A DNA stretch of 64,000 nt from Roseateles koreensis. GTDB lineage: Bacteria > Pseudomonadota > Gammaproteobacteria > Burkholderiales > Burkholderiaceae_C. The notes under the pieces were generated by a model. The model was not told the DNA's origin. It searched no databases and saw only the letters and a program-made list of their open reading frames with translations. Each line of letters opens with the position of its first letter. Positions within the stretch are counted from its first letter, which is position 1. Below are positions 8,067-15,718 of the stretch, piece by piece. A program made the translations under genes and the position numbers. The DNA is taken from NCBI RefSeq assembly GCF_028595305.1, contig NZ_JAQQXS010000007.1, positions 124,001 through 188,000 of the forward strand, given 5' to 3'.

Positions 8067-10042
8067 GCGCCGGGAAGTTGAGCAAAGTTCTGGTGGCCAA
8101 TCGCGGCGAGATTGCCTGCCGCATCATGCGCAGCGCGAAGGCCATGGGCTTGCGTACCGTGGCGGTCTACAGCGAGGTGGAGGCTGATGCCCCGCACGTG
8201 GCCTTGGCTGACGAGGCGCTGTGCATCGGTGCGGCACCCGCCAGCGCCTCTTACCTGAACATCGAGGCGCTGCTGCAGGCGGCCCGCCAGAGCGGCGCCG
8301 ACGCCATTCATCCGGGCTACGGCTTCCTGTCTGAGCGGGCCGACTTTGCCGCCGCCTGTGTGGCGGCCGGCCTGGTATTCATCGGGCCCAGCGCGGCCAG
8401 TATCGAGGCCATGGGCAATAAGGCGGCCGCCAAACGCCGCATGCTGGAGGCCGGCGTGCCTTGCGTGCCCGGCTATCTCGGTGCTGTGCAGGACGAGGCG
8501 CATCTGATCAGCGAGGCGCTGACGCTGGGCTTTCCCCTGCTGGTCAAGGCGGTGGCGGGTGGTGGCGGGCGCGGTATGCGCACGGTGCATCGTGCCGAGG
8601 AGTTGCCCGGTGCCTTGAGCAGTGCCCGGCGCGAAGCCGAAAGCGCCTTTGGTGATGGCACGCTGATGTTGGAGCGCCTGATCGAAGCTGGGCGCCATAT
8701 CGAGATCCAGGTGTTTGCCGACCACCACGGTTACACGATTCATCTCGGCGAGCGCGACTGCAGCACACAGCGCCGCCGCCAGAAAGTGATCGAGGAAGCG
8801 CCCTCGCCGGTGCTGAGCGAGGCGCAACGCCAGGCCATGGGGGTCGACGCGGTGGCTGCCGCTCGGGCAGTCGGTTATGTGGGCGCCGGGACGGTGGAGT
8901 TCATGCTGGACGCCCAAGGCCGGCACTATTTTTTGGAGATGAACACCCGCCTGCAGGTGGAGCATCCAGTCACCGAAATGATCACGGGGCTGGACCTGGT
9001 GGAATGGCAATTGCGCGTGGCCGCCGGGGAGCCGCTGCCGCTGCGCCAGGAGCAGGTGCAGTTCAAGGGCCATGCCATCGAGGTTCGTCTGTACGCCGAG
9101 GACCCCTACGACGGCTTTGCGCCGCAGACCGGTACCGTCAGTTGGTGGCGCCCCGCCTGCGCGGCCGCAGGCCTGCGCGTGGACAGCGGCATCTTCGAGG
9201 GCGGCCGGGTGCAGCCTTTCTACGACCCCATGCAGGCCAAGCTGATTGCCCACGGGTGCGACCGGGCGGATGCCATCCGGCAACTGGCCAGCGCGCTGGC
9301 GGACAGCCCATTGCTGGGCTTGCCCAATAACGGCCGATTTCTGCGGGATCTGTTGTTGCATCCCGATTTTGAAGCGGCGCGGCTCAACACCGCCTCGCTG
9401 GACGATTGGGTGGGTCAGCAGGCGGTCATTCTTCAGCGCCCGGCACCGCAGCAGCAAGACTGGCTGGTGGCCGCCGGAGCCTTGATTCTGGCGGACGGGC
9501 CCGTGGGGCCGCGACCCGCAGGTGTTGCGAGTTATGCGCTGACGCTGCAGTGCCGAGATGTGCGCCAACACTTTCGCGTGAGTGCACTGGGGCGGCACGT
9601 GACGCTGGAGCTGGGCGGCGTGACCCATCAGTTCGAGCAGGTTGGCGAGGACGCGTTGGGCCGCCTCAGACTGCGCCTGAACGGCCACCTGCATTGCTGC
9701 ATCGTGGCGAGGCAAGCGGGGGGCATCGAGCTCAGCCGGGACGGGGCCGCCTGGCTGTTCACCGAGCCCTCGCCTTACCCTGAACCGGCCGACAGCCGTG
9801 ACCCGGCGCGTGCCCTGGCGCCTGTGGCCGGGGTGGTGGCGCAAATCCTGGTGCGCGTGGGTGACACCGTGCAAGAGGGGCAGCCGCTGCTCAGCGTCGA
9901 GGCCATGAAGATGGAGATGTGGCTCACGGCGGGCTGCACGGGCCGCGTCAAGGCCATTCACGCCGCAAGCAAAGACTCAGTGGCGGCGGGCGCCGTGCTG
10001 GTTGAACTGGATGCATCCAATATGGAGACTGAAACACCATGA
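8063..10042 (+). CDS. Acyl-CoA carboxylase alpha subunit: biotin carboxylase plus biotin carrier
   Basis: This 659-residue protein uses ATP and bicarbonate to carboxylate its own biotin. Its domains in order are the biotin carboxylase N domain (KVLVANRGEIACRI, residues 7-20), the ATP-grasp domain with the Gly-rich KAVAGGGGRGM loop (about 164) and MNTRLQVEHPVTE (about 293), the biotin carboxylase C domain, a linker/BT region, and a C-terminal biotinyl domain with the EAMKME motif and the biotinylated Lys at 616. Size and layout match MCC/GCC alpha chains (LiuD/AtuF). It starts at ATG 8063 in an ATGA overlap with the hydratase gene and partners the carboxyltransferase encoded at 4449. Confidence 0.9.
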   Translation: MSAGKLSKVLVANRGEIACRIMRSAKAMGLRTVAVYSEVEADAPHVALADEALCIGAAPASASYLNIEALLQAARQSGADAIHPGYGFLSERADFAAACVAAGLVFIGPSAASIEAMGNKAAAKRRMLEAGVPCVPGYLGAVQDEAHLISEALTLGFPLLVKAVAGGGGRGMRTVHRAEELPGALSSARREAESAFGDGTLMLERLIEAGRHIEIQVFADHHGYTIHLGERDCSTQRRRQKVIEEAPSPVLSEAQRQAMGVDAVAAARAVGYVGAGTVEFMLDAQGRHYFLEMNTRLQVEHPVTEMITGLDLVEWQLRVAAGEPLPLRQEQVQFKGHAIEVRLYAEDPYDGFAPQTGTVSWWRPACAAAGLRVDSGIFEGGRVQPFYDPMQAKLIAHGCDRADAIRQLASALADSPLLGLPNNGRFLRDLLLHPDFEAARLNTASLDDWVGQQAVILQRPAPQQQDWLVAAGALILADGPVGPRPAGVASYALTLQCRDVRQHFRVSALGRHVTLELGGVTHQFEQVGEDALGRLRLRLNGHLHCCIVARQAGGIELSRDGAAWLFTEPSPYPEPADSRDPARALAPVAGVVAQILVRVGDTVQEGQPLLSVEAMKMEMWLTAGCTGRVKAIHAASKDSVAAGAVLVELDASNMETETP

Positions 10043-10932
10043 TTGCCCCCACACACAAAGACAAAGCGATCTTGACCTGCGCCTTGACGGGCGTCCTGAC
10101 CAATCCCAAGCAACATCCGGTGCCGGTCACACCCGAGCAGATGGCGGCACAGGCGCGCGAGGCCTTCAACGCCGGTGCGTCGGTCATGCATGTGCATTTG
10201 CGCATGCAGCAAGAAGGGTTGGGCCATCTGCCGAGCTGGGACCCGGATGTTGCCGAGGCCATCATCGGCGCCATTCGCGCCGCCTGCCCGGGTGTCATCA
10301 TCAACCTCACCACCGGTGTGATCGGGCCAGACATCGAGGGCCCGCTCGCCTGCATCCGCCGTGTGCGCCCGGAGGTGGCGGCCTGCAACGCGGGCAGCCT
10401 GAACTACCTCAAGCTCAAGGACGACGGCAGCTGGGCCTGGCCGCCCATGGTTTTTGACAACCCGGTTGCCAAAGTGCAGGCGTTTTTGGCGGTGATGGAG
10501 GAGTGCGGGGTGCACCCCGAATTCGAGTGCTTTGATGTGGGCATCGTCCGCTCGGTGGGCATGTACGTGAAGAGCGGTCTGTTCAAGCCCAGCATGGGGC
10601 GCCCTGAGTACAACCTGGTGATGGGCGTGGCCTCGGGCATGCCTGTGGATGCGGAGTTATTGGCCTTGCTGCCGCGCTATATGGTCGACGGCGCCTTGTG
10701 GCAGAGCACCTTGATCGGGCGCGCCGAGATCTGGCCCGTCCACCAGCGAACGGCGGAACTGGGCGGTATGTTGCGCACCGGGCTGGAAGACAGCTTCTAC
10801 CTGCCCGACGGTTCACGCGCCAGCGGCAACGGCGTGATGATCGAAGCTTTGGCGCAGTGCGCCACCCGTGCCGGCCGCAGCGTTGCCAGCCCGGCTGAAG
10901 CACGCCTCATGATGGGCCTGGCCACCGCCTGA
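10039..10932 (+). CDS. BKACE family (DUF849) beta-keto acid cleavage enzyme
   Basis: This 297-residue TIM-barrel metalloenzyme belongs to the family founded by 3-keto-5-aminohexanoate cleavage enzyme. Members condense a beta-keto acid with acetyl-CoA, giving acetoacetate and a new acyl-CoA. The metal-binding HVHLR (His51, His53) and the distal RTGLEDS (Arg246, Glu250, Asp251) are present. The residue before the first metal region, Glu in the founder (GAEVT), is Leu here (TGVLTNP), so it belongs to a different subgroup. It overlaps the alpha-subunit gene by ATGA and ends the operon, where liu operons carry HMG-CoA lyase. Its substrate is unknown. The position suggests cleavage of a branched 3-oxo or 3-hydroxyglutaryl-type product. 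Confidence 0.85.
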   Translation: MIAPTHKDKAILTCALTGVLTNPKQHPVPVTPEQMAAQAREAFNAGASVMHVHLRMQQEGLGHLPSWDPDVAEAIIGAIRAACPGVIINLTTGVIGPDIEGPLACIRRVRPEVAACNAGSLNYLKLKDDGSWAWPPMVFDNPVAKVQAFLAVMEECGVHPEFECFDVGIVRSVGMYVKSGLFKPSMGRPEYNLVMGVASGMPVDAELLALLPRYMVDGALWQSTLIGRAEIWPVHQRTAELGGMLRTGLEDSFYLPDGSRASGNGVMIEALAQCATRAGRSVASPAEARLMMGLATA

Positions 10933-10951
10933 TTTGCGGCTTGGGCCGTGT

Positions 10952-11923
10952 TTACGAATCGCCGGAGGTTTCAGAGTCGCCCGGGGCTTCTGACTCGCTC
11001 GCCCGAAACTTTTTCTTGCGCAGCGCAGCCTTGGCCTTGCGCTCGGCCTCCGCCTTGTCAGCGGCGGCTTGCCAGCTCAGAAATTCGTCCGGCGTTTCCA
11101 GGGTGATGCGCCCCAGCACGTTCTGGCGGAATTCGTAGATCAGCACTTCGGCCGCCTTTTGCAGGTTCACCCGCCCGCCGCTCAGCATGGCGCCGCGCTT
11201 GCGGCCGATGGCGGCCAGCAATTCTTCGTCGTTCAGGCTGGGGATGCTGTCGGGGTCCAGCTTGTAGCGGGCGATCAGCAGGGCGGGGTAGTGGACGCGC
11301 AGATAAGCCAGCAGTTCGACGGCAACCTCGGCTTCGTCAAAGGCATTGCGGCCGATGGCGCCGCTGGCGGCGAGGTTGTAGCCGCTTTCTTCCACGCTGA
11401 TGCGCGGCCACAGCATACCGGGGGTGTCGAAGAGGTAGAAATCGTTTTCAAGGACGATTTTCTGCTCCAGCTTGGTGATGCCGGGTTCGTCACCCGTCTT
11501 GGCGGTGCGCTTGGAGGCCAGCGTGTTGATCAGCGTGGATTTGCCTACATTGGGAATGCCGCAAATCAGCACCCGCACCGGCTTGACCATGCCGCCGCGC
11601 AAGGGGGCCAGTTCACGGCAGGCCTTGATGAGGGCCTGTGCAGGGGCTTTGACGCTGGCGTCCAGACCGATGGCGCGGGTTTCGGGCTGGGCGTTGTAGT
11701 GGTCCAACCAGAGGGCGGTACGGGCGGGGTCGGCAATGTCTTGCTTGTTGAGCAGCTTGAGGGTGGGCTTGCCCAAGGTCAGCTGGGCCAGCAGCGGGTT
11801 TGCGCTGGAGCCCGGGCAGCGGGCGTCCAGCATCTCAATCACGACGTCGAGCCCCGCTTTCATGCGATCGTTGATCGCATTGCGGGTCGAGTTCATATGC
11901 CCCGGGAACCAGTGAATCGCCAT
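10952..11923 (-). CDS. ylqF: YlqF/RbgA-type ribosome biogenesis GTPase
   Basis: This 323-residue circularly permuted GTPase has its motifs in the order G4 (NKQD, about 58-61), G1 (GIPNVGKST, about 123-131) and G3 (DTPG, about 167-170). This order defines the YlqF/YawG family, which helps mature the large ribosomal subunit. The start MAIHWFPGHM is a family hallmark and matches ATG 11923. The C-terminus after about residue 285 is a charged Lys/Glu-rich helix followed by an acidic Ser/Glu tail. It converges with the BKACE operon, with only 19 bases between stops and no evident terminator. Confidence 0.9.
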   Translation of the reverse strand: MAIHWFPGHMNSTRNAINDRMKAGLDVVIEMLDARCPGSSANPLLAQLTLGKPTLKLLNKQDIADPARTALWLDHYNAQPETRAIGLDASVKAPAQALIKACRELAPLRGGMVKPVRVLICGIPNVGKSTLINTLASKRTAKTGDEPGITKLEQKIVLENDFYLFDTPGMLWPRISVEESGYNLAASGAIGRNAFDEAEVAVELLAYLRVHYPALLIARYKLDPDSIPSLNDEELLAAIGRKRGAMLSGGRVNLQKAAEVLIYEFRQNVLGRITLETPDEFLSWQAAADKAEAERKAKAALRKKKFRASESEAPGDSETSGDS

Positions 11924-12104
11924 GTGCTCTTTTGCGCCGTCAAAAGCCCGTATTGTCCTCGACCCGCATGATTTGTAATCAGCTGTGTCCCAGGGGGCTG
12001 CGGCTTACAGCTTGTTTCAGCACGCGCGCGGCCGTGGCGCATGATGACCCCCATCAACGTGGCGCGGATGTTTGCGCTGCGGTTAATGCGTGGGTAAACA
12101 GGCG

Positions 12105-12596
12105 ATGCGATTCGAAGGTACTTTGACGGAATGGAATTACGAGCGGGGCTTCGGAGCGATTGCGCCCAGCCAGGGCGGGCAGAATTTGTTCGTTCATGTC
12201 TCCGCCTTTCCCTCCGCAGGCGAGCCGCCCAGTTTGGGTGAATTGCTCAGCTTTGAGCTGGCGCTGGACGCACGGGGGCACAAACGCGTGATGCATGTGC
12301 AGCGTTGCACGCCGGCCCGCTCACATGCGCCCTCGGGGGCGCAGGCGCCTCAGATGCAGGCGTTCATGATGCCAACGCCGCGCCGGGGTCGGTTCATCGC
12401 CAAGTCTGGCGCACGCTGGCGGCTGGGTTTGGCGGTCGCCGGGGTGTTGGGCGCCGTGGTGGCTGCCGTCATCTGGTTCATCGGCGCGCGGCCGCATGAG
12501 GGCGATGCCAACGGGGCCCAGGCCCGTTATGCGGGTGCCAGCCTTGCCAAGGACAGCGGCACCCACGCGCCGGGCAAACACACGCGGCGCCAGTAA
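12105..12596 (+). CDS. Cold-shock-domain protein with C-terminal membrane span
   Basis: This 163-residue protein starts with a cold-shock domain (residues 1-68). The nucleic-acid-binding signatures appear as ERGFGAIAP and NLFVHVSAFP. A low-complexity linker follows, then one hydrophobic helix (GLAVAGVLGAVVAAVIWFIG, about 106-125) and a polar tail. Relatives in this group of bacteria often carry a DUF1294 membrane domain after the cold-shock domain. Here only one span is present, so it is shorter. ATG 12105 gives the family N-terminus, with a weak AACAGG upstream; a GTG at 12090 is an alternative start. Its function is unknown. RNA binding tethered to the membrane is an inference. Confidence 0.75.
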   Translation: MRFEGTLTEWNYERGFGAIAPSQGGQNLFVHVSAFPSAGEPPSLGELLSFELALDARGHKRVMHVQRCTPARSHAPSGAQAPQMQAFMMPTPRRGRFIAKSGARWRLGLAVAGVLGAVVAAVIWFIGARPHEGDANGAQARYAGASLAKDSGTHAPGKHTRRQ

Positions 12597-12655
12597 CCTT
12601 TTAAGCCGACTGATTGGCGAACAAGGCCCAGCCCTCCAGGCCATCCCTCCATCCA

Positions 12656-13165
12656 TCAATCCGTGTCTTTGCCCCAGGGCAAGGCACTGGCTTTGCGATC
12701 GGCGCCCTTGCGGGTGCGCAGAATGGCGTCAAATGCCTGGTTGCTGCCATTCACGAGGCCGGTCAACAGGCCCACCACGTCGTCGTTGCTGAGCGATTCG
12801 GTGTCACGGCGAAATTGTTTGATCGCCATTGCCAGCATCTCCCGCGGCACCGTGGGGTGGGTCGCCGCCACGGTGAACAGCGCATTGAACAAGTCCGGGT
12901 AGCGCAGGCATAGGGCTTTGATGCGCCGCAGGGCTTGGGCTGGCGTATAGCTGGCGTTGGGCCCGATCCATGCCAACTCGTTGTTGGCGGCGCTGAGCAT
13001 CGCCTCCAGACATTGGATACGAACCTTCAGGTAGTCGTGGTCTTCCGCGGCCAGGGCCAGCGCATCGACTTCCGCGTCGCTTTCGGCCTGGTTGTATCGC
13101 TCTTGAACGATGGCATCCAGCGCCGCTTCCAACTCGGGCAGTGGGACTGCGGGGGTGACAGGCAT
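12656..13165 (-). CDS. Uncharacterised helical protein
   Basis: I do not recognise this 169-residue protein. It is rich in Ala, Leu and charged residues and looks all-helical. An acidic segment (ERYNQAESDAEVDALALAAED, in part) is followed by a middle region with conserved-looking aromatics (NELAWIGPNASY) and a C-terminal Arg/Lys-rich part. It has no signal peptide or membrane span. ATG 13165 is preferred; the upstream extension to 13261 is basic and has no ribosome site. It converges with the cold-shock gene. Codon use matches its neighbours, so it is likely a real gene. Confidence 0.6.
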   Translation of the reverse strand: MPVTPAVPLPELEAALDAIVQERYNQAESDAEVDALALAAEDHDYLKVRIQCLEAMLSAANNELAWIGPNASYTPAQALRRIKALCLRYPDLFNALFTVAATHPTVPREMLAMAIKQFRRDTESLSNDDVVGLLTGLVNGSNQAFDAILRTRKGADRKASALPWGKDTD

Positions 13166-13361
13166 GGCGGTACGCTCACAAATAGGGCGGTAGTTCTCCG
13201 ATTTCGGCTGTTTTTTGCTGCACTTGAGCGCGGCCACGCCGCCTGCCCTGCGGGGCGGCATTCGGGAAGCCCCTCTTGTGGCCGGGCTCGGTTGAACTCA
13301 GGATCGCATGCGCCGTGTTTTCAGATACGTGCCGACCCACGTGCCCTTGCTGGAGTTTTGT

Positions 13362-13451
13362 ATGCCATCACTGTCGCAACTCCGTTTTCGCCACAAGCTG
13401 ATGTTGGCTTTGCTGGTGTTGATGGCGTTGGTCGGCGCTGTGGTGATTTGA
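13362..13451 (+). CDS. 29-residue membrane peptide or truncated sensor remnant
   Basis: A 30-codon frame starts at ATG 13362, with GGAG at 13352-13355 (7-base spacing), and ends with TGA at 13451. It encodes a basic N-terminus (RFRHKL) followed by one hydrophobic helix (LMLALLVLMALVGAVVI). This matches the first membrane span of many histidine kinases, chemoreceptors or diguanylate cyclases, after which translation simply stops. It could be a genuine small membrane protein or the 5' stump of a deleted sensor gene. It lies alone between two minus-strand genes. Confidence 0.35.
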   Translation: MPSLSQLRFRHKLMLALLVLMALVGAVVI

Positions 13452-13499
13452 GGGGCCAGGACGCTCAGCCCTTGTCCCCTCGGGTTTGCCAGTGCGCTC

Positions 13500-15065
13500 T
13501 TAGCGCATGAAGGTCTTCAAGGCGTCCAACATCACGCTGGGGTCGGTGGTGGCGTTGTAGACCTCGGGTGATTTCTTGTTCAGGCGCAGCAGCGTGTAAA
13601 CCGCTGCCTGGGCCGCCCGAACCGAGTACTCCACCGTGAAGACCACGTCTTTGGGCTGCTCGCAGAACTGGCTCACGAAGGCAAAGTTGGTGGAGCCCGC
13701 CGGCACCACGGCTGGGCGGTCATGCGCTTCGCGCAGCAGGAATTCGGCGGTGATGTAGGGCAGCTTCACGGGGACGCAGCGGCAGGTTTTCAGCACTTTG
13801 TCCTCGTGCTCGCGCAGCCGCAGGTGCCCCAGCAATTCTTGGAGAATCTCGGCGCCCGAGCATTCACCCATGGGTTTGGCGACGAAGTTGCCCGGCCGGT
13901 TCGGGAACAGGCCATAGCCCCAGAATACCTGGATGTCCGCCGGTTGGTTGATGAAGTGGGGTTGCTTGGCGATCACGAAGCTCATCAGCCAGTTCGAGTC
14001 CGCCAAGGTGACCAAGGCGCCGGTGCCGGCGGAGTTGCCGCTGAAATCCTCGATCAATTGCAGGAACAGCGGGTCGCGGCAGGTGACGGTGAAGGACTCC
14101 CAAAACGACTCGTCCACATGGTCGCAGAAGGTGCCTGGCGTGCCGAAGTCGCGGCGGTTGCGGGCGATTTTTTCCCACAGCGCCCATTCGGGTGTTTTTT
14201 CGGTGTTCAGCGGCGGTGCCTGCTCGTGGCTGCCGATGCTGGCGGCCGCGGTCATCGACCCATTGGTCATGAACACCAAATCTCCAGGGTTGACCGCCAG
14301 GGCCTTGGCCTGGCCTTGCTCGCGCAGCAGCAGCCGTTCAGCCGTCACTTCTCCGGGCGTGGGTTTGAATTGAATGTCTTCCACCACGCAGGCTTGGCGA
14401 AAGTTCACGCCTTGCGCACGCAGCCAAGTTTCGATCGGCAGAATCACCGAGTCGTATTGGTTGTAGGGCGATCGGTCCACGCCGGCCAATGTGTTGATGC
14501 GCGGAAACTCATGCATGAAGCGATGCAGATAACGCTTGAACTCCACGGCGCTATGCCAAGGCTGAAAGGCGAACATCGTGCACCACATCAACCAGAAGTT
14601 GGTCTCGAAAAAGTGGGGTTGAAAGCATTCGTCGATGCGTTTGCGGCCCAGCGCGACTTCGCTGCTCCCCACGATCTGCGCCATGTCCAGGCGGTCGTGG
14701 GCGTCGAAGCCCATGCGGTCGGTGTTCGCCACGATCTGGCCGCCCCGCACTAGGCGGGCCTGGGCATGGGTCTTGTTTTCAGCGTTGAAGGACTCGAACT
14801 CTTGCAGCACGGTTTTGCTTGGGTCCGTCAGGGACGGGATGAAACCCAGCAACTCGTAGGTGCAGAGGTAAGAGAAGTTGAACATGCGCCCGCCGCGAAT
14901 GACGTAGTCTTGCGCCGGCGAGCCGCTGCCGTCCATGCTGCCGCCATTGATACCGGCCGCTTCCAGAATATGGATCTCGCTGCCCTTGAATCCGCCGTCG
15001 CGGATCAGGTGTGCGGCGCTGGCGAGCGAGCCGATGCCGCCCCCGATCAAATAGGCTTGAGTCAT
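13500..15065 (-). CDS. ohyA: Oleate hydratase
   Basis: This FAD-dependent enzyme adds water to the cis-9 double bond of unsaturated fatty acids, giving 10-hydroxy acids. It is 521 residues long. The N-terminal dinucleotide site is GGGIGSLASAAHLIRD (about 7-22). The family segments GGSMDGSG and RGGRMFNFSYLCTYEL (about 57-72) carry catalytic and FAD contacts, and YNQYDSVILP and FSGNSAGTGALVTLADSNW follow. The start MTQAYLIGGG at 15065 is preferred over a 20-residue longer reading. It is monocistronic by appearance. Such enzymes detoxify free unsaturated fatty acids or feed hydroxy-fatty-acid metabolism; which applies here is not shown. Confidence 0.92.
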   Translation of the reverse strand: MTQAYLIGGGIGSLASAAHLIRDGGFKGSEIHILEAAGINGGSMDGSGSPAQDYVIRGGRMFNFSYLCTYELLGFIPSLTDPSKTVLQEFESFNAENKTHAQARLVRGGQIVANTDRMGFDAHDRLDMAQIVGSSEVALGRKRIDECFQPHFFETNFWLMWCTMFAFQPWHSAVEFKRYLHRFMHEFPRINTLAGVDRSPYNQYDSVILPIETWLRAQGVNFRQACVVEDIQFKPTPGEVTAERLLLREQGQAKALAVNPGDLVFMTNGSMTAAASIGSHEQAPPLNTEKTPEWALWEKIARNRRDFGTPGTFCDHVDESFWESFTVTCRDPLFLQLIEDFSGNSAGTGALVTLADSNWLMSFVIAKQPHFINQPADIQVFWGYGLFPNRPGNFVAKPMGECSGAEILQELLGHLRLREHEDKVLKTCRCVPVKLPYITAEFLLREAHDRPAVVPAGSTNFAFVSQFCEQPKDVVFTVEYSVRAAQAAVYTLLRLNKKSPEVYNATTDPSVMLDALKTFMR

Positions 15066-15195
15066 GATGAAGTCGCTGAAATCGCGCGAGTGAAGTTGCA
15101 ATAAGCCATGCTCGACGGCCTGCAAACTTCAGTCAATCGCCAGCATTGACTTTGAGCAAGGTTGACGGAAATTCAATCGCAGCCCCGCGCCACCA

Positions 15196-15230
15196 TGAAA
15201 AAACCCGCCGATGCGAGCAAGCGGCGGGTT
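15196..15230 (-). terminator. Rho-independent terminator after the TonB-domain gene
   Basis: A 9-bp perfect stem (AACCCGCCG at 15202-15210 with CGGCGGGTT at 15222-15230) is followed, reading the minus strand, by a run of six T. It lies 38 bases past the stop of the gene at 15269. Confidence 0.85.
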
Positions 15231-15268
15231 AGCGGGGAGGCCGAAGGGGGCAGGCCCGAGGGCCGAGT

Positions 15269-15625
15269 TCAGTCTTCGTTCTTGAACACCAGTTTCACTT
15301 CGTGTGTCTGCTTTTCACCCGAGGGCTCGAAACGCCATTCCATCAGTGCACGTGAGACGGCTTTGTCGAACACGCGGCGAGGCTCGGCTTCAATAATTTC
15401 AACCGCGCTGACTTTGCCGTCAGCGTCGATGGACAGTTTGGCTTTCACCACCCCGCTGGAGATGGACTGCTGGGCGGCTTCGCGTGGAAATTCCGGCGGC
15501 ACCTTCTTGATCACCTTGGGTGCGGCTGCATGGACGCTGAAGGCCAGGGCCAGCGCGCTGCAGAACAAGCTGGTGGTGCGCATGGCGTTGCGGAGCAAGG
15601 GGCGGGGGGAGGGCAGGGTGGTCAT
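15269..15625 (-). CDS. Exported TonB C-terminal-domain protein
   Basis: This 118-residue protein has an N-terminal signal sequence (hydrophobic LFCSALALAFSVHAAA, cut after Ala about 35) and then a TonB C-terminal fold. KKVPPEFPREAAQQ starts the domain, VVKAKLSIDADGKVSAVEII forms the central strands, and ALMEWRFEPSG is the typical end. It lacks the long Pro-rich periplasm-spanning arm of a classical TonB and is exported rather than anchored, so it is not a complete energy transducer. ATG 15625 has AGAGG about 10 bases upstream; an internal ATG at 15583 is possible. A terminator follows directly. Confidence 0.75.
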   Translation of the reverse strand: MTTLPSPRPLLRNAMRTTSLFCSALALAFSVHAAAPKVIKKVPPEFPREAAQQSISSGVVKAKLSIDADGKVSAVEIIEAEPRRVFDKAVSRALMEWRFEPSGEKQTHEVKLVFKNED

Positions 15626-15718
15626 AAAAAGAAGGCCTCTTGGGGAGTGAGGAAATCGCAAGTTAGGGGTGCGGCACCGTCCAGGGCGAATAGCCCAACA
15701 TGCGGTGCCCGGTTGGTA

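Noticed and set aside
7928-9961. 677-codon minus-strand open frame opposite the carboxylase alpha gene
   Set aside because: The plus strand encodes a clear biotin carboxylase with full motifs. The reverse frame is His/Gln/Arg-rich without any domain.
10952-11923. Assignment of the GTPase as Era or Der
   Set aside because: Motif order is permuted (NKxD before the P-loop) and there is only one G domain and no KH domain.
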